This document shows positions 1 through 9,036 of a stretch of 64,000 nt of DNA, one piece after another; position 1 is the stretch's first letter, and every line of letters starts with the position of its first letter. The translations under genes and the position numbers were made by a program. The DNA is from Metabacillus rhizolycopersici (lineage in GTDB: Bacteria > Bacillota > Bacilli > Bacillales > Bacillaceae). Location: contig NZ_JAIQUM010000013.1 of NCBI RefSeq assembly GCF_020075705.1, positions 42,487-106,486 of the forward strand, written 5' to 3'. The notes under the pieces were generated by a model. It ran no database searches, was not told the origin of the DNA, and worked only from the letters and a program-made list of their open reading frames with translations.

Positions 1-1
1 T

Positions 2-604
2 GCCCCATTATACAAAGGACATGGAATGGAACCGAACAAGCTCATCCAGACTGATCCAGATGATTGGTGGCAGGATGTAGTAGGTGGGTATCAATTCCTT
101 AAAGCTGAAGGCTTCGAGGAAATCGCTGTTGCAGGCATTTCTTTAGGAGGAGTCTTTACGTTGAAAGTAGGAATGGACTTACCAGTAAAAGGTATTGTTT
201 CGATGTGTGCTCCAAACAAAGCAAAAAATAGTGATGATTTATATATGCGGGTACGAAATTATGCTAGGCTATATAAGAAGTTTGAAGGGAAGGACGACGA
301 GCAAATTAGTTCTGAATTAAAAGAATTGGAACAGCTTCCAATGCCTTTTCTAGAAAATCTCCGACAACTAATTGTTGATGTGGGGAGAAAGCTTGATTTC
401 ATTACCTCACCCATTTTAGTTCTACAGGGCTGTTTAGATGATCCTTTGTACAAAGAGAGTGCTCAGCTTATTTATCATCATGTGAATACAGAAGAGAAAC
501 GTATAAAGTGGTATGAGCAATCTGGTCATATTATTACGTTAGGCAAAGAGCGTGAGACCGTATATGAAGATATAGTTAACTTCTTAGATTCACTAAATTG
601 GTAA
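2..604 (+). CDS. alpha/beta-hydrolase carboxylesterase, 5' end outside window
   Basis: This is the C-terminal part of a cytoplasmic carboxylesterase of the Est30/YvaK type, which hydrolyses short-chain esters. The frame is open from the window edge, and the first visible residues read PLYKGHG, a conserved N-terminal stretch of that family, so perhaps 45-50 residues are missing. The nucleophile elbow is GISLGG. The acid is probably the Asp in the QGCLDDPLY segment and the base the His in EQSGHII near the C-terminus, which completes the triad. The gene ends about 95 bp before an M3 peptidase gene. In B. subtilis the homologue sits by rnr-smpB, so this junction is a synteny break. Family assignment is solid; the exact substrate is unknown. 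Confidence 0.85.
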   Translation, partial: APLYKGHGMEPNKLIQTDPDDWWQDVVGGYQFLKAEGFEEIAVAGISLGGVFTLKVGMDLPVKGIVSMCAPNKAKNSDDLYMRVRNYARLYKKFEGKDDEQISSELKELEQLPMPFLENLRQLIVDVGRKLDFITSPILVLQGCLDDPLYKESAQLIYHHVNTEEKRIKWYEQSGHIITLGKERETVYEDIVNFLDSLNW

Positions 605-700
605 ATATGTTCTTGTTGAACAATTTGGACGCATTATGAAGGGATTTTTCCCGGTTTCTTCTAGCAACAGATTATAAATGATACGGATAGGGGGCAGTTG

Positions 701-2500
701 ATGATGAGTAAACCTACATACAAAACGACATGGGATTTAGAGTCAATTTTTAAAAATGGTAGTCATTCAGCAGAATTTAAACAGTACTTGCAGGAAATTG
801 AAAGTGGGATAAATGGCTTTAAGCAAATTGTGGAAGACTGGCCAGAGAATTTTACACTAACGAACAGTAACAGCCTTTTTGTGACCTTAGGGAAAATTGC
901 TTCCATCACAATGAAAATAGAGCAAGCTGGTTCATTTATAGGTTGTTTGCAGGCTCAGGACACGTCAGATGCACAGGCGAATCTCTTACGCTCAAAGCTT
1001 ACAACCATCAGTACAGCGTTTTCGAAAAGTATGTTGACCTTCGAACAACGACTCGGTGAAATAGAACAAGACGTATGGAACAAGTTGTTCGCTGACTTAA
1101 GGTTTAACGAGCTTTTCTATGTCTTAAATGAAATGCGTAATCAAACGAAGGAGCGACTTTCTGTTGATAAGGAACAATTAATTCAAGGATTATCTGCTGA
1201 TGGATATTTCGGCTGGGAGCAGCTTTATGATTTACTAGTGGCTAAAATCCAAATCCCATTTGTAGAGGGTGGACAAAGGAAGATATTGTCTGTTGGGCAG
1301 GCTGCAAATAAATTTTCTGATCCAGATCGTGTTGTTCGGAAACAACTTTTTGAAAACTGGGAAACTGCATGGGGATCTCAAGCAGAAGTATTTGCCGAGA
1401 CATTAAATAGACTAGCAGGTTTTCGCTTAAATGTATATGAAGAACGGGGCTGGAATGACCCTTTAAAAGAGCCGCTTGCTTTAAATCGCATGAAAAAAGA
1501 AACACTTGAAACGATGTGGCAAGTTATTTCGGAGAATAAGCAGTTACTCGTTACTTATATGAAAAGAAAAGCCGAAATAATTGGAGTAGACAAATTAAGT
1601 TGGTATGATGTAGAAGCACCAATTGGCAAGGCTAATACAGAAGTTACTTATCAAGAAGGTAGTGAGTTTATCCTAAAGCAGTTTCGTCAGTTTGGTCCGA
1701 TTTTAACTGGATTTACGAAATCGGCATTTGAACAGCAATGGATCGAAGCTGAGGATCGTCCGGGTAAAGCACCTGGTGGATTTTGTACTAGTTTCCCTGA
1801 GAGTCAGCAATCAAGAATATTCATGACGTTTTCTGGGACTCCATCAAATGTATCAACACTCGCTCATGAATTAGGTCATGCCTTTCACACATTCGCGATG
1901 AAGGATATTCACCCATTAAATTGTCAATATGCGATGAATGTTGCAGAGACTGCCTCGACCTTTGCTGAAATGATTGTGGCGGATGCTGCTGTGAAGCAGG
2001 CAAAAGATAAAGAAGAACGACTCGCTTTGCTTGAAGATAAGCTTCAGCGCAGTGTGGCATTATTAATGAATATTCATGCGCGCTTTTTGTTCGAAACGAC
2101 ATTTTATGAAGAACGAAAGCAAGGATATGTATCAAGTGAAAGATTATCAGAGTTAATGATTGAAGCTCAGAAGGAAGCATATTGCGATTCACTTGAAGGT
2201 TATCACCCACATTTTTGGGCATCAAAGCTTCATTTCTTCATTACCGATGTTCCGTTTTACAATTTTCCATATACGTTCGGTTTTCTATTTTCACTCGGTA
2301 TTTATGCAAAAGCGCTTGAGGAAGGCGAAGCGTTTGAAAAGCAATATATAGCCCTATTAAAGGATACTGGTTCAATGACAGTTGAAGAATTAGCGGCCAA
2401 GCATTTATCAGTTGATTTAACGAAAAGAGAGTTCTGGGAAAAGGCAGTAATGATGGCTGTAAGTGATGTGGAAGAATTTCTGCAGTTGACGAGTAAATAA
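701..2500 (+). CDS. yusX: M3 family oligoendopeptidase (PepF/YusX-like)
   Basis: This is a cytosolic zinc oligopeptidase that would cleave short peptides, of about 600 residues, the usual length for bacterial oligoendopeptidase F relatives. The zinc motif HELGH lies near residue 388 within LAHELGHAFH, and the third ligand is probably the Glu in NVAETASTF about 25 residues later. Three starts lie together (TTG 698, ATG 701, ATG 704). ATG 701 fits best with the AGGGGG ribosome binding site at 689-694. A strong hairpin with a T-run follows the stop. B. subtilis yusX lies in the same general region as the iron-transport ATPase gene yusV, which agrees with the siderophore genes next door. Physiological substrates are not evident. 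Confidence 0.88.
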   Translation: MMSKPTYKTTWDLESIFKNGSHSAEFKQYLQEIESGINGFKQIVEDWPENFTLTNSNSLFVTLGKIASITMKIEQAGSFIGCLQAQDTSDAQANLLRSKLTTISTAFSKSMLTFEQRLGEIEQDVWNKLFADLRFNELFYVLNEMRNQTKERLSVDKEQLIQGLSADGYFGWEQLYDLLVAKIQIPFVEGGQRKILSVGQAANKFSDPDRVVRKQLFENWETAWGSQAEVFAETLNRLAGFRLNVYEERGWNDPLKEPLALNRMKKETLETMWQVISENKQLLVTYMKRKAEIIGVDKLSWYDVEAPIGKANTEVTYQEGSEFILKQFRQFGPILTGFTKSAFEQQWIEAEDRPGKAPGGFCTSFPESQQSRIFMTFSGTPSNVSTLAHELGHAFHTFAMKDIHPLNCQYAMNVAETASTFAEMIVADAAVKQAKDKEERLALLEDKLQRSVALLMNIHARFLFETTFYEERKQGYVSSERLSELMIEAQKEAYCDSLEGYHPHFWASKLHFFITDVPFYNFPYTFGFLFSLGIYAKALEEGEAFEKQYIALLKDTGSMTVEELAAKHLSVDLTKREFWEKAVMMAVSDVEEFLQLTSK

Positions 2501-2507
2501 TAGTATT

Positions 2508-2551
2508 AAAAAAGTGTTAGCATTTTAGAATCCATGCTAACACTTTTTTTT
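2508..2551 (+). terminator. intrinsic terminator, probably bidirectional
   Basis: The arm at 2508-2523 pairs with 2534-2551 to give a stem of about 15 bp ending in eight T. An A-run opens the other side, so it can end both the peptidase gene and the convergent siderophore-binding gene. Confidence 0.85.
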
Positions 2552-2590
2552 GTTAATGAGAATAAATTAGCCCGATATCTAGTTGGTCAT

Positions 2591-3595
2591 TTATTCTGTA
2601 ATAATCTTTTCAAGATCATCCAACATTTTATTTGCTGCAATGACGCCGCCTGCAGTATTCCAAATTGCGTCATCTACTTTATACGCTTTTCCTGCTTTAA
2701 CTACATTTAGATTTTTCCAAAGTGGATCGTTTGTCCATTCTTCTTCTGTTTTTGTTGCTTCAGTATCACCAGGTGGAGCATATGTGAAATAGAATAGAAT
2801 ATCTGCATCCATTTGTGGAATGACTTCTTTACCAACTTCACGAACAAATAAGTCTTCTTGATTATCAGCGAATAATTCCTGTACAGTACTTGAATAGTTT
2901 AATCCAAGTTTATCAAAAATCACGCCAGAAAATGTATCAGTGTAATAAACTCGTGTTAAGCCTGCCATAAAGCGAACAACAGATACATCTTGGTTTAATT
3001 TATCGCCAGCTGTTTCTTTTAAATCGGCAATTCGTGCCTCAAAATCATCAATCACTTTTTGGCCATCTTCTTCATGATTTAATGCTTTCGCATATAATTT
3101 GAAGTTTTCTTGCCAGTCACCTCTTAATGTTTCTGAAAATACAGTTGGTGCAATCGCTGCTAACTGGTCATATGTTTTTTCTTGACGCATTTTATTTCCG
3201 ATAATTAAATCCGGTTTTAGAGCAGCAATTGCCTCAACATTTACTTCACTTTCTGTTCCTACTACTTCTACGCCTTCCATGTCACTAGCAATGTGCTCAT
3301 ACCAAGGTTCACCTAACCAAGATTGAACAGCACCTACAGGTTTTACTCCCATCGATAAAAGGGCTTCTGTTCCTTCATTTGTTAAGATCACCACTTTTTT
3401 GGGTGTTCCAGTAATTTCAGTTTTTCCCATTGCATGTTCAACAGTATATGTTTCTTCTGCAGGAGCATCGTTGTTACCCTTAGTACCTTCTTTTTCAGTA
3501 CTTTCTTGTGTATTGTTTCCACAAGCTGCAAGTAATAGCATCATGATGCTAAGTACAAATAATGATAGCCATGATTTTTTGTATGTAGCTTTCAT
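2591..3595 (-). CDS. iron-siderophore ABC transporter substrate-binding lipoprotein
   Basis: This is the membrane-anchored receptor that captures ferric siderophore outside the cell and hands it to the permease pair encoded divergently. The N-terminus is a lipoprotein signal with lipobox LLAAC (Cys at about residue 25), followed by a low-complexity linker and a periplasmic-binding-protein type III fold (two lobes; typical segments KKVVILTNEGTEALLSMGVKPVG and LKPDLIIGN). The 334-residue length is usual for YfiY/FeuA-like proteins. The start has a GGGGGT ribosome binding site. A promoter TTGACA-17-TATCAT is read on this strand (3644-3672) with a Fur box just downstream. The identity of the siderophore cannot be told from sequence. 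Confidence 0.88.
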   Translation of the reverse strand: MKATYKKSWLSLFVLSIMMLLLAACGNNTQESTEKEGTKGNNDAPAEETYTVEHAMGKTEITGTPKKVVILTNEGTEALLSMGVKPVGAVQSWLGEPWYEHIASDMEGVEVVGTESEVNVEAIAALKPDLIIGNKMRQEKTYDQLAAIAPTVFSETLRGDWQENFKLYAKALNHEEDGQKVIDDFEARIADLKETAGDKLNQDVSVVRFMAGLTRVYYTDTFSGVIFDKLGLNYSSTVQELFADNQEDLFVREVGKEVIPQMDADILFYFTYAPPGDTEATKTEEEWTNDPLWKNLNVVKAGKAYKVDDAIWNTAGGVIAANKMLDDLEKIITE

Positions 3596-3617
3596 TGTGT
3601 TACCCCCTGATTAATTT

Positions 3618-3636
3618 GATAATGATTTTCATTTAC
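3618..3636 (-). promoter_or_regulatory. Fur box downstream of the binding-protein promoter
   Basis: GATAATGATTTTCATTTAC matches the 19-bp Fur consensus GATAATGATAATCATTATC well. It lies right after the minus-strand promoter (-35 TTGACA read from 3667-3672, -10 TATCAT read from 3644-3649, spacer 17), so iron-loaded Fur would block initiation of the binding-protein gene. Confidence 0.8.
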
Positions 3637-3679
3637 AAGGTAAATGATAAAAGGTAATAAATGAAATGTCAACGTTTAA

Positions 3680-3718
3680 TTGAAAATGATTTTCAAGCTC
3701 ATTGGTTTTTGTTAATAT
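3680..3718 (+). promoter_or_regulatory. Fur box and promoter of the siderophore permease genes
   Basis: The palindrome TTGAAAATGATTTTCAA (3680-3696) is a second Fur-type site. It overlaps a candidate -35 TTTTCA (3690-3695) spaced 17 bp from -10 TAATAT (3713-3718). Transcription would begin near 3725, downstream of the GTG at 3721, which supports the ATG at 3754 as the true permease start. Confidence 0.7.
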
Positions 3719-3753
3719 GAGTGTTAGAAATAAAGAAGTATAGGGAGTACATT

Positions 3754-4758
3754 ATGATATTTAAATCAAATTATTTAAAAGTAGCAGGTTTATTAGTAGG
3801 AGTTGCTCTCTTATTATTGTTAATGTGTGGAGGTCTTATATTTGGGTATGCGAACACAAACTGGAAAATGGCCTATGATGCATTTACTAGTTTTGATGGT
3901 TCAAATGAACATCTTATTATTTCTAATGTCAGGTTACCTAGATCTCTAATTGGTGCTGTAGTTGGGGCAAGTTTGGCAATTGCTGGGGCGATTATGCAAG
4001 CCTTAACGAAAAATCCTTTAGCCTCACCAAGTGTTTTTGGGATTAATGCAGGCGCCGGATTTTTTATTGTCATCGCAGTCTCAATCTTTTATGTCGACTC
4101 TATGCAAGCTTATACATGGATCGCTTTTACAGGTGCTGCAGTAACCGCGTTTGCTGTTTACTTTATTGGTTCATTTGGAAGAGAAGGGCTAACACCAATG
4201 AAGTTAACGCTAGCGGGTGCTGCAATGGCTGCTTTATTTTCTTCTTTAACACAAGGACTATTGGTCGTTAACGAAGCGGCTTTAGATCAAGTTCTTTTTT
4301 GGCTAGCTGGTTCAGTTCAGGGGAGGAAAATGGAAAGCTTGTTAACGGTGTTACCGTATGTGGGAACTGCGATTGTCTTAAGTATACTACTCTCACAGAA
4401 AATCAATGTGCTAACAATGGGAGAAGATGTAGCAAAAGGTTTAGGGCAACGAACTGGGATTGTAAAGCTTATTGCTGCACTTATTGTAATCGTCCTAGGT
4501 GGCAGCTCTGTTGCAGTAGCTGGTCCAATTGCATTTATCGGAATCGTCATCCCGCACTTTGTACGGTTTCTAGTAGGGAATGATTATCGATGGATTATTC
4601 CATATTGTGCAATACTTGGCGGTGCATTCTTAGTATTTGCAGATATACTGGCAAGATTTATTATCATGCCTGAAGAGGTACCAGTTGGCGTCATGACAGC
4701 CTTTATTGGAACTCCCTTTTTTGTTTATATTGCACGTAGGGGGTTCGGTCGTTCATGA
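3754..4758 (+). CDS. FecCD-family siderophore permease, first subunit
   Basis: This is one half of the inner-membrane channel of a ferric-siderophore ABC importer (FecCD/BtuC family). It is 334 residues long with about nine or ten hydrophobic segments. The N-terminal LPRSLIGAVVGASLAIAG and the KNPLASPSVFGINAG segment are hallmark family sequences, and the C-terminal half carries the cytoplasmic helix that contacts the ATPase. ATG 3754 has the ribosome binding site TAGGGAG at a good distance, while the upstream GTG 3721 lies before the predicted transcription start. The next permease overlaps by four bases (ATGA), so the two are translationally coupled and probably form a heterodimer. Confidence 0.9.
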   Translation: MIFKSNYLKVAGLLVGVALLLLLMCGGLIFGYANTNWKMAYDAFTSFDGSNEHLIISNVRLPRSLIGAVVGASLAIAGAIMQALTKNPLASPSVFGINAGAGFFIVIAVSIFYVDSMQAYTWIAFTGAAVTAFAVYFIGSFGREGLTPMKLTLAGAAMAALFSSLTQGLLVVNEAALDQVLFWLAGSVQGRKMESLLTVLPYVGTAIVLSILLSQKINVLTMGEDVAKGLGQRTGIVKLIAALIVIVLGGSSVAVAGPIAFIGIVIPHFVRFLVGNDYRWIIPYCAILGGAFLVFADILARFIIMPEEVPVGVMTAFIGTPFFVYIARRGFGRS

Positions 4759-5810
4759 AAAAGTATTATAAGATACGAAGTGGTTCAGGTAAACTATCCT
4801 TTTTAGTAGATAAAAAAGCACTCATGACATCCTTCATTTTATTTATCATTGTTTTCTCAATTTTTGTGATAAGTACAGGAGTTGGTGAAGTGATGATTAA
4901 TCCAATCAATGTGTTTAAAACACTTTTAGGTTATGGGACTGATATGGAGAATCTTTTTATCTTCTCTTTTCGCTTACCAAGGATTATCATCGCATTATTA
5001 GTTGGAATCTGTTTAGCAGTAGCTGGTGCTATTTTACAAGGGTTGATCCGAAACCCGTTAGCATCTCCAGATATTATTGGGATCACAGGCGGAGGATCTG
5101 TAGCAATGGTCTTATTCCTGATGCTATTTAGTGATAAGAACAATGCGTTAACTGTTAGTATTAAATGGATGCCTGTAGCGGCATTTTTAGGCGCTACCAT
5201 TTTAGGACTACTTGTTTATCTTCTTTCTTGGAAAAATGGCTCATCCCCAATAAGGTTAGTTTTAATAGGGATTGGTTTATCGTTGCTAACTGATTCATTA
5301 ACGACCTTATTTATGATCAAAGGGCCAATTTACCAAGCTGCACAAGCAAACGTCTGGATTACAGGTACAGTATACGGAGCAACCTGGGCACAGGTTCGTA
5401 TTTTGCTTCCTGTTGTATTTATATTATTGCTTATTAGTATCATCTCGGTTCGAAATTTAAACATTCAAGAGCTCGGGGATGAACTTGCTACAGGTGTGGG
5501 AAGTTCGGTTCAAAAACACAGACTATTTCTATTAATACTAAGTACTGCTCTAACTGGAAGTGCTGTTGCATTTTCAGGAGTCATTGCCTTTGTCGGGTTA
5601 ATGGCACCACATATTGCAAGAAGATTAGTTGGCTCATCATTTGGTGCCTTATTACCTGTATCAGCATTGATTGGAGCGATTCTCGTCATGGCAGCTGATT
5701 TAATCGGTAGAACATTGTTTTCTCCATTAGAAGTTCCAGCAGGTGTGTTTACAGCGGCAATCGGGGCACCATATTTTATTTATCTATTATATAAGACGAG
5801 AAATGCGTAA
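4755..5810 (+). CDS. FecCD-family siderophore permease, second subunit
   Basis: This is the second membrane subunit of the same importer, 351 residues and polytopic, with the family segments LPRIIIALLVGICLAVAG and RNPLASPDIIGITGG. It overlaps the first permease by ATGA. Its TAA stop codon is also the terminal triplet of a dispersed palindromic repeat that begins here in reverse orientation. The ATPase gene follows about 185 bp later, beyond that repeat. With Fur sites upstream, the set should be induced by iron starvation. Confidence 0.9.
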   Translation: MKKYYKIRSGSGKLSFLVDKKALMTSFILFIIVFSIFVISTGVGEVMINPINVFKTLLGYGTDMENLFIFSFRLPRIIIALLVGICLAVAGAILQGLIRNPLASPDIIGITGGGSVAMVLFLMLFSDKNNALTVSIKWMPVAAFLGATILGLLVYLLSWKNGSSPIRLVLIGIGLSLLTDSLTTLFMIKGPIYQAAQANVWITGTVYGATWAQVRILLPVVFILLLISIISVRNLNIQELGDELATGVGSSVQKHRLFLLILSTALTGSAVAFSGVIAFVGLMAPHIARRLVGSSFGALLPVSALIGAILVMAADLIGRTLFSPLEVPAGVFTAAIGAPYFIYLLYKTRNA

Positions 5811-5960
5811 GAAAAGTGCAAGCGCCTTGTTCACCCTCGGACAAATAAGACGCTCAGGTAATAGAAGGTGTTCTTTGCCTTCAATTCCTGAGCGTCTGTA
5901 GACTCAAGAGGAGCTAGGCGCTTGCGCTGGACACGAAAACTAAGTCGAAAAATTTGTACT
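5808..5960 (-). repeat. dispersed palindromic repeat, copy 1 (reverse, leader type 3)
   Basis: Read on the minus strand it has leader type 3 (TTCGTGTCCAGC end), outer arm GCGCAAGCGCC, inner stem GACGCTCAGG pairing with CCTGAGCGTC, and right end GCGCTTGCACTTTTCTTA. The final TTA is the complement of the permease TAA stop codon. It separates the permeases from their ATPase gene. Confidence 0.85.
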
Positions 5961-5994
5961 TTCTATTATTTTAATTCATAAGGGAGCGATTAAC

Positions 5995-6813
5995 ATGCAT
6001 TCAATCGAAACAAATGCGCTCACACTTTCATACGGAGACACAATCATTATTAATGAGTTAAACGTCAAAATTCCAAAAGGGGAAATTACTGTTTTTATCG
6101 GGAGTAATGGCTGCGGGAAATCAACTTTACTTCGCTCAATTGCGAGGCTATTAAAGCCGAAAGAGGGCTCTGTTTTACTTGAAGGGAAGGCTGTTGCAAA
6201 ATTGCCGACAAAGGAGGTAGCAAAACAGCTTGCGATCCTTCCACAAGGCCCAGTTGCCCCTGAAGGATTGACGGTTCTTCAGCTTGTCAAGCAGGGGAGA
6301 TATCCATACCAAAGCTGGTTAAAGCAATGGACAGAAGAAGACGAGACCGCTGTGAAAAGTGCACTTGAAGCGACTGGGATGCAGGATTTTGCTGAAAGGC
6401 CTATGGATTCTCTTTCAGGTGGTCAAAGGCAACGTGCGTGGATTGCCATGACGCTAGCGCAAAAGACAGATATTATTTTACTGGATGAACCAACAACATA
6501 TCTTGATATGACACATCAAATTGAAATCTTAGATCTTTTATTTGAATTAAATGAACGGGAAAATCGCACGATTGTGATGGTGTTGCATGACTTGAATTTG
6601 GCATGTCGATATGCCCACAATATTGTTGCTCTTAAAGATCAGAAGATTTATGCGGAGGGCAGACCCGAGGAAATTATCACTGCCAGTCTAGTCCAAAATG
6701 TTTTTCAAATGAAATGTGAAATAATGGTTGATCCGTTATTTGGCACACCTTTATGTCTACCTTATGGAAGAGGGAGACGGATAGGTAAAGAGGTAAAGAA
6801 GTTGGGGTTGTGA
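5995..6813 (+). CDS. yusV: iron-siderophore ABC transporter ATP-binding protein (YusV/FecE-like)
   Basis: This is the cytoplasmic ATPase that powers ferric-siderophore uptake. It is 272 residues long with Walker [10 protein letters not shown], signature LSGGQRQR, Walker B IILLDEP and the switch His in VLHDLNLA, in the usual order. The start ATG 5995 follows a GGGAGCG ribosome binding site. It is separated from its permease genes by a repeat copy but clearly belongs with them. In B. subtilis the single ATPase YusV serves several siderophore importers, so this one may also be shared. A terminator follows. Confidence 0.9.
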   Translation: MHSIETNALTLSYGDTIIINELNVKIPKGEITVFIGSNGCGKSTLLRSIARLLKPKEGSVLLEGKAVAKLPTKEVAKQLAILPQGPVAPEGLTVLQLVKQGRYPYQSWLKQWTEEDETAVKSALEATGMQDFAERPMDSLSGGQRQRAWIAMTLAQKTDIILLDEPTTYLDMTHQIEILDLLFELNERENRTIVMVLHDLNLACRYAHNIVALKDQKIYAEGRPEEIITASLVQNVFQMKCEIMVDPLFGTPLCLPYGRGRRIGKEVKKLGL

Positions 6814-6854
6814 ATGGTTAGATTAACTAAATCTAAAATTAAAAGATTTGAATG

Positions 6855-6889
6855 AAAAACTCAGCTTCCTTTTGGAGCTGAGTTTTTTT
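6855..6889 (+). terminator. intrinsic terminator after the ATPase gene
   Basis: AAAAACTCAGCT pairs with AGCTGAGTTTTTTT around a 9-nt loop. The A-run and T-run make it usable from both sides, which suits the convergent coat-like gene. Confidence 0.88.
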
Positions 6890-6900
6890 CCTTCTATCTA

Positions 6901-7245
6901 TTATTGAGGCATGTTCCCATAAGGAGATTGTTGTTGGATATAATTAGAAAACTGCTGATGTGATTGTTGCAGCTTTTGTGTATCAGCAGCTTCAAGTGAA
7001 TACCACCCATTTTTAAACATTAAATGGTAGAGGTCTCGTTGCAATTGATGTGTTTCGTTGCTGATCATTAATAGATCTTGATAAAGAGCTTGGTGACTTG
7101 CCTCATTTAAAGCTGATGAATAAGACGTTGACATATATTTTTCAGTAGATAAAAGATCATTAACAAAATCGCGTTCGTTCATTTGTGGCCCTTTTTGGAT
7201 CTGCGTTTCAGGATTGATAATTTTCTGTTGTTGATTGTTATCCAT
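6901..7245 (-). CDS. yusN: CotF-like spore coat protein (YusN-type), paralogue 1
   Basis: This is a 114-residue glutamine-rich protein of the coat F family. The central part (from about residue 20: QMNERDFVNDLLSTEKYMS) is the typical four-helix coat-F segment, with YHLMFKNGWYSLE near the C-terminus. Such proteins are placed in the spore coat or act in the mother cell. It lies 12 bp downstream of a second shorter coat-F-like gene, so they form a two-gene operon read toward the siderophore genes. B. subtilis has one such gene (yusN) next to proline dehydrogenase yusM, the same context as here. A late-sporulation promoter is expected but I could not place one with confidence. Confidence 0.85.
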   Translation of the reverse strand: MDNNQQQKIINPETQIQKGPQMNERDFVNDLLSTEKYMSTSYSSALNEASHQALYQDLLMISNETHQLQRDLYHLMFKNGWYSLEAADTQKLQQSHQQFSNYIQQQSPYGNMPQ

Positions 7246-7257
7246 TTATAGTCACTC

Positions 7258-7527
7258 CTATTGAAGTTGTGATCCCATTGAAGATTGCTGTTGTTGATTT
7301 TGTAAATGAGTTAATATTTTTTGATAATGTTGATTATGCATTTGACCGACGTGATCTAACTGATTTTTGATTTCTTGATTTTGGCATTGTGATGCGTAAA
7401 AGTGAGCCTTTTTCATAGCTAAAAGGTTCCAAGAAAGCATATCAGTTAAGTAAAGCTGATCCTTCGTTGTGATAATCTTTGGTGGCTGTTGCATAATTGC
7501 TTGTTGCTGCATGTTCTGTTGTTGCAT
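7258..7527 (-). CDS. CotF-like spore coat protein, paralogue 2
   Basis: This 89-residue protein is extremely Gln-rich at both ends (a Gln/Met-rich first 15 residues and a Gln-rich tail). The middle KDQLYLTDMLSWNLLAMKKAHFYA resembles coat-F helices, and His and Cys are present. It is the first gene of the pair with the 114-residue paralogue. The GAGAGGAGG ribosome binding site lies directly upstream of the ATG at 7527. The head-to-head gene on the other strand is proline dehydrogenase. It is probably a minor coat component; the precise role is inferred from family only. Confidence 0.78.
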   Translation of the reverse strand: MQQQNMQQQAIMQQPPKIITTKDQLYLTDMLSWNLLAMKKAHFYASQCQNQEIKNQLDHVGQMHNQHYQKILTHLQNQQQQSSMGSQLQ

Positions 7528-7741
7528 AAAATACCTCCTCTCAAATAGTCATACATATCGTTCCACAAAACAAAAGATCTATTCAAAAACGTGTTTTTCA
7601 TCGAATTCTAAAGAGGGACATATAGATGAGAGAAGAAGAATAAAGTATAAGAAAGAAATCGTATTACTTCGAGGCAATGATGTGAAAAAAGGGGGGATAT
7701 ATCAAAATAGTGGACTGAAAACAGAAAAGGGGGGGTTTTCA

Positions 7742-8659
7742 TTGGAACAATTACTTCGAAAATCTTTCATGTTTTTATCCCAAAATAAGCTAATGACGAA
7801 ATTAGCCAAAAAATACGGTCCTAGGTTTGGAGCAGCAAGATTTGTTGCAGGTGATACGATTCAGGTAGCTAAAGAGGTTGTTGCAAATTTAAATAAGAAT
7901 GGGTTGGATGTAACTCTCGACTATTTAGGAGAATTTATCGAGGATGAATTAGAAGCAAATGAAAGAGCAAACAACTTAATTCGAACGATAGAGGTAATAG
8001 GGAACGAACGTTTACAGTCACAGCTCTCTCTTAAATTGACGTCGTTAGGCCTGGATATATCAAAAGAAGTTGTCTTAAAGAATATGCGGCGAATCCTTAC
8101 CGTAGCCAAGCAACATCATGTGTTTGTGACCATTGATATGGAAGACTATTCAAGATGTGAAAGAACGATCGAAATTTTTAAAGAATTGAAAAAGGAATAT
8201 CACAATGTCGGTACCGTACTGCAAGCCTATCTTTATCGTACCTTAAAGGACATTGAACAGTTAAATGAATATCGGGCGAATTTAAGGCTAGTGAAAGGAG
8301 CTTATAAAGAGTCATCAAAGGTTGCCTTTCCGAGTAAAAAGGATGTAGATGGGCAATTCAAAAAGATCATTAAAATGCATTTATTAAATGGTCATTTTAC
8401 GGCAGTAGCAACTCATGATGATGTGATGATCGAATATACGAAAAAACTGGTGGAGGTGCACCGTATAAGTAAAGAGCAATTTGAATTTCAAATGCTTTAC
8501 GGAATACGTCCTGAAAAGCAACTTGAGCTAGTTAAGGAAGGATATCATATGCGCGTATATGTTCCATATGGTACAGATTGGTATGGATATTTTATGAGAA
8601 GGCTAGCTGAAAGACCAGCTAATGTTGCTTTTGTTTTAAAAGGAATGATGAAAAGATGA
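7742..8659 (+). CDS. yusM: proline dehydrogenase (YusM type)
   Basis: This is a monofunctional FAD-dependent proline dehydrogenase of 305 residues that oxidises proline to pyrroline-5-carboxylate at the membrane. The barrel shows family motifs: VTIDMED, LRLVKGAYKE, ATHDD and, near the C-terminus, YVPYGTDWYGYFMRRLAERPAN, which includes the substrate-binding RRLAER. I chose TTG 7742 because the run AAAAGGGGGG lies 7 bp upstream; the frame is open further upstream but has no comparable site. B. subtilis yusM lies between yusN and the fad genes, as here, and that gene is reported in connection with the fatty-acid degradation locus. Confidence 0.88.
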   Translation: MEQLLRKSFMFLSQNKLMTKLAKKYGPRFGAARFVAGDTIQVAKEVVANLNKNGLDVTLDYLGEFIEDELEANERANNLIRTIEVIGNERLQSQLSLKLTSLGLDISKEVVLKNMRRILTVAKQHHVFVTIDMEDYSRCERTIEIFKELKKEYHNVGTVLQAYLYRTLKDIEQLNEYRANLRLVKGAYKESSKVAFPSKKDVDGQFKKIIKMHLLNGHFTAVATHDDVMIEYTKKLVEVHRISKEQFEFQMLYGIRPEKQLELVKEGYHMRVYVPYGTDWYGYFMRRLAERPANVAFVLKGMMKR

Positions 8660-8674
8660 TAGGCGTGATGAGAG

Positions 8675-8706
8675 AAAGGTCTGACGTTTCTAAAGGTCAG
8701 ACCTTT
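8675..8706 (+). terminator. hairpin terminator after yusM
   Basis: AAAGGTCTGAC pairs perfectly with GTCAGACCTTT around a 10-nt loop. The T-run is short, so termination may be moderate. Confidence 0.7.
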
Positions 8707-8721
8707 GGTAGGGCCGCAAAA

Positions 8722-8850
8722 TGTTTGTGTCTAGCTACAGCACCTAGGTCCTCGAGTCATAAGTCACTCCATAATTGAAGGCAAAGAGCGCCTTCTATTA
8801 TGGAGCGTCTTATGCTTGTCGGACCTGATCGAGGCGCTTCCACATTTCGG
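8722..8850 (+). repeat. dispersed palindromic repeat, copy 2 (divergent)
   Basis: The copy has outer segments GTGTCTAGCTACAGCACC and GAGGCGCTTCC, and inner stem CTCCATAAT pairing with ATTATGGAG, around the conserved GAAGGCAAAGAGCGCCTTC hairpin. The phrase GTGTCTAGCTACAGC recurs at about 8851-8868, so a second, truncated copy may abut it. Confidence 0.7.
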
Positions 8851-8886
8851 TGTGTCTAGCTACAGCATCAAGACACTTTCGTATTT

Positions 8887-9036
8887 CTATTCATTTCCCA
8901 TATTATGTTTCTTGTATTGTTGGTTTTGGCTTGTCCGCTTTCCGCCACCTGCATGTTCATTTGTAGGGCCAGCGTTGCCCTTTACACTTGCAGCACTAAC
9001 ACCAGCTTTTGAAGGATTCTTTTTTAAACGTGCCAT
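8887..9036 (-). CDS. yuzL: YuzL-family small basic protein
   Basis: This 49-residue ORF starts MARLKKNPSKAGVSAASVKG and ends KKHNMGNE. It is Lys/Ser/Gly/Asn-rich and has no membrane segment. The start has an excellent GGAGGTGATT ribosome binding site. The KNPSKAGVSAASV and TSQNQQYKKHNMG segments match my memory of the short YuzL family of Bacillus, whose function is unknown; the composition recalls small spore proteins. It is convergent with yusM and divergent from fadN. Confidence 0.8.
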   Translation of the reverse strand: MARLKKNPSKAGVSAASVKGNAGPTNEHAGGGKRTSQNQQYKKHNMGNE

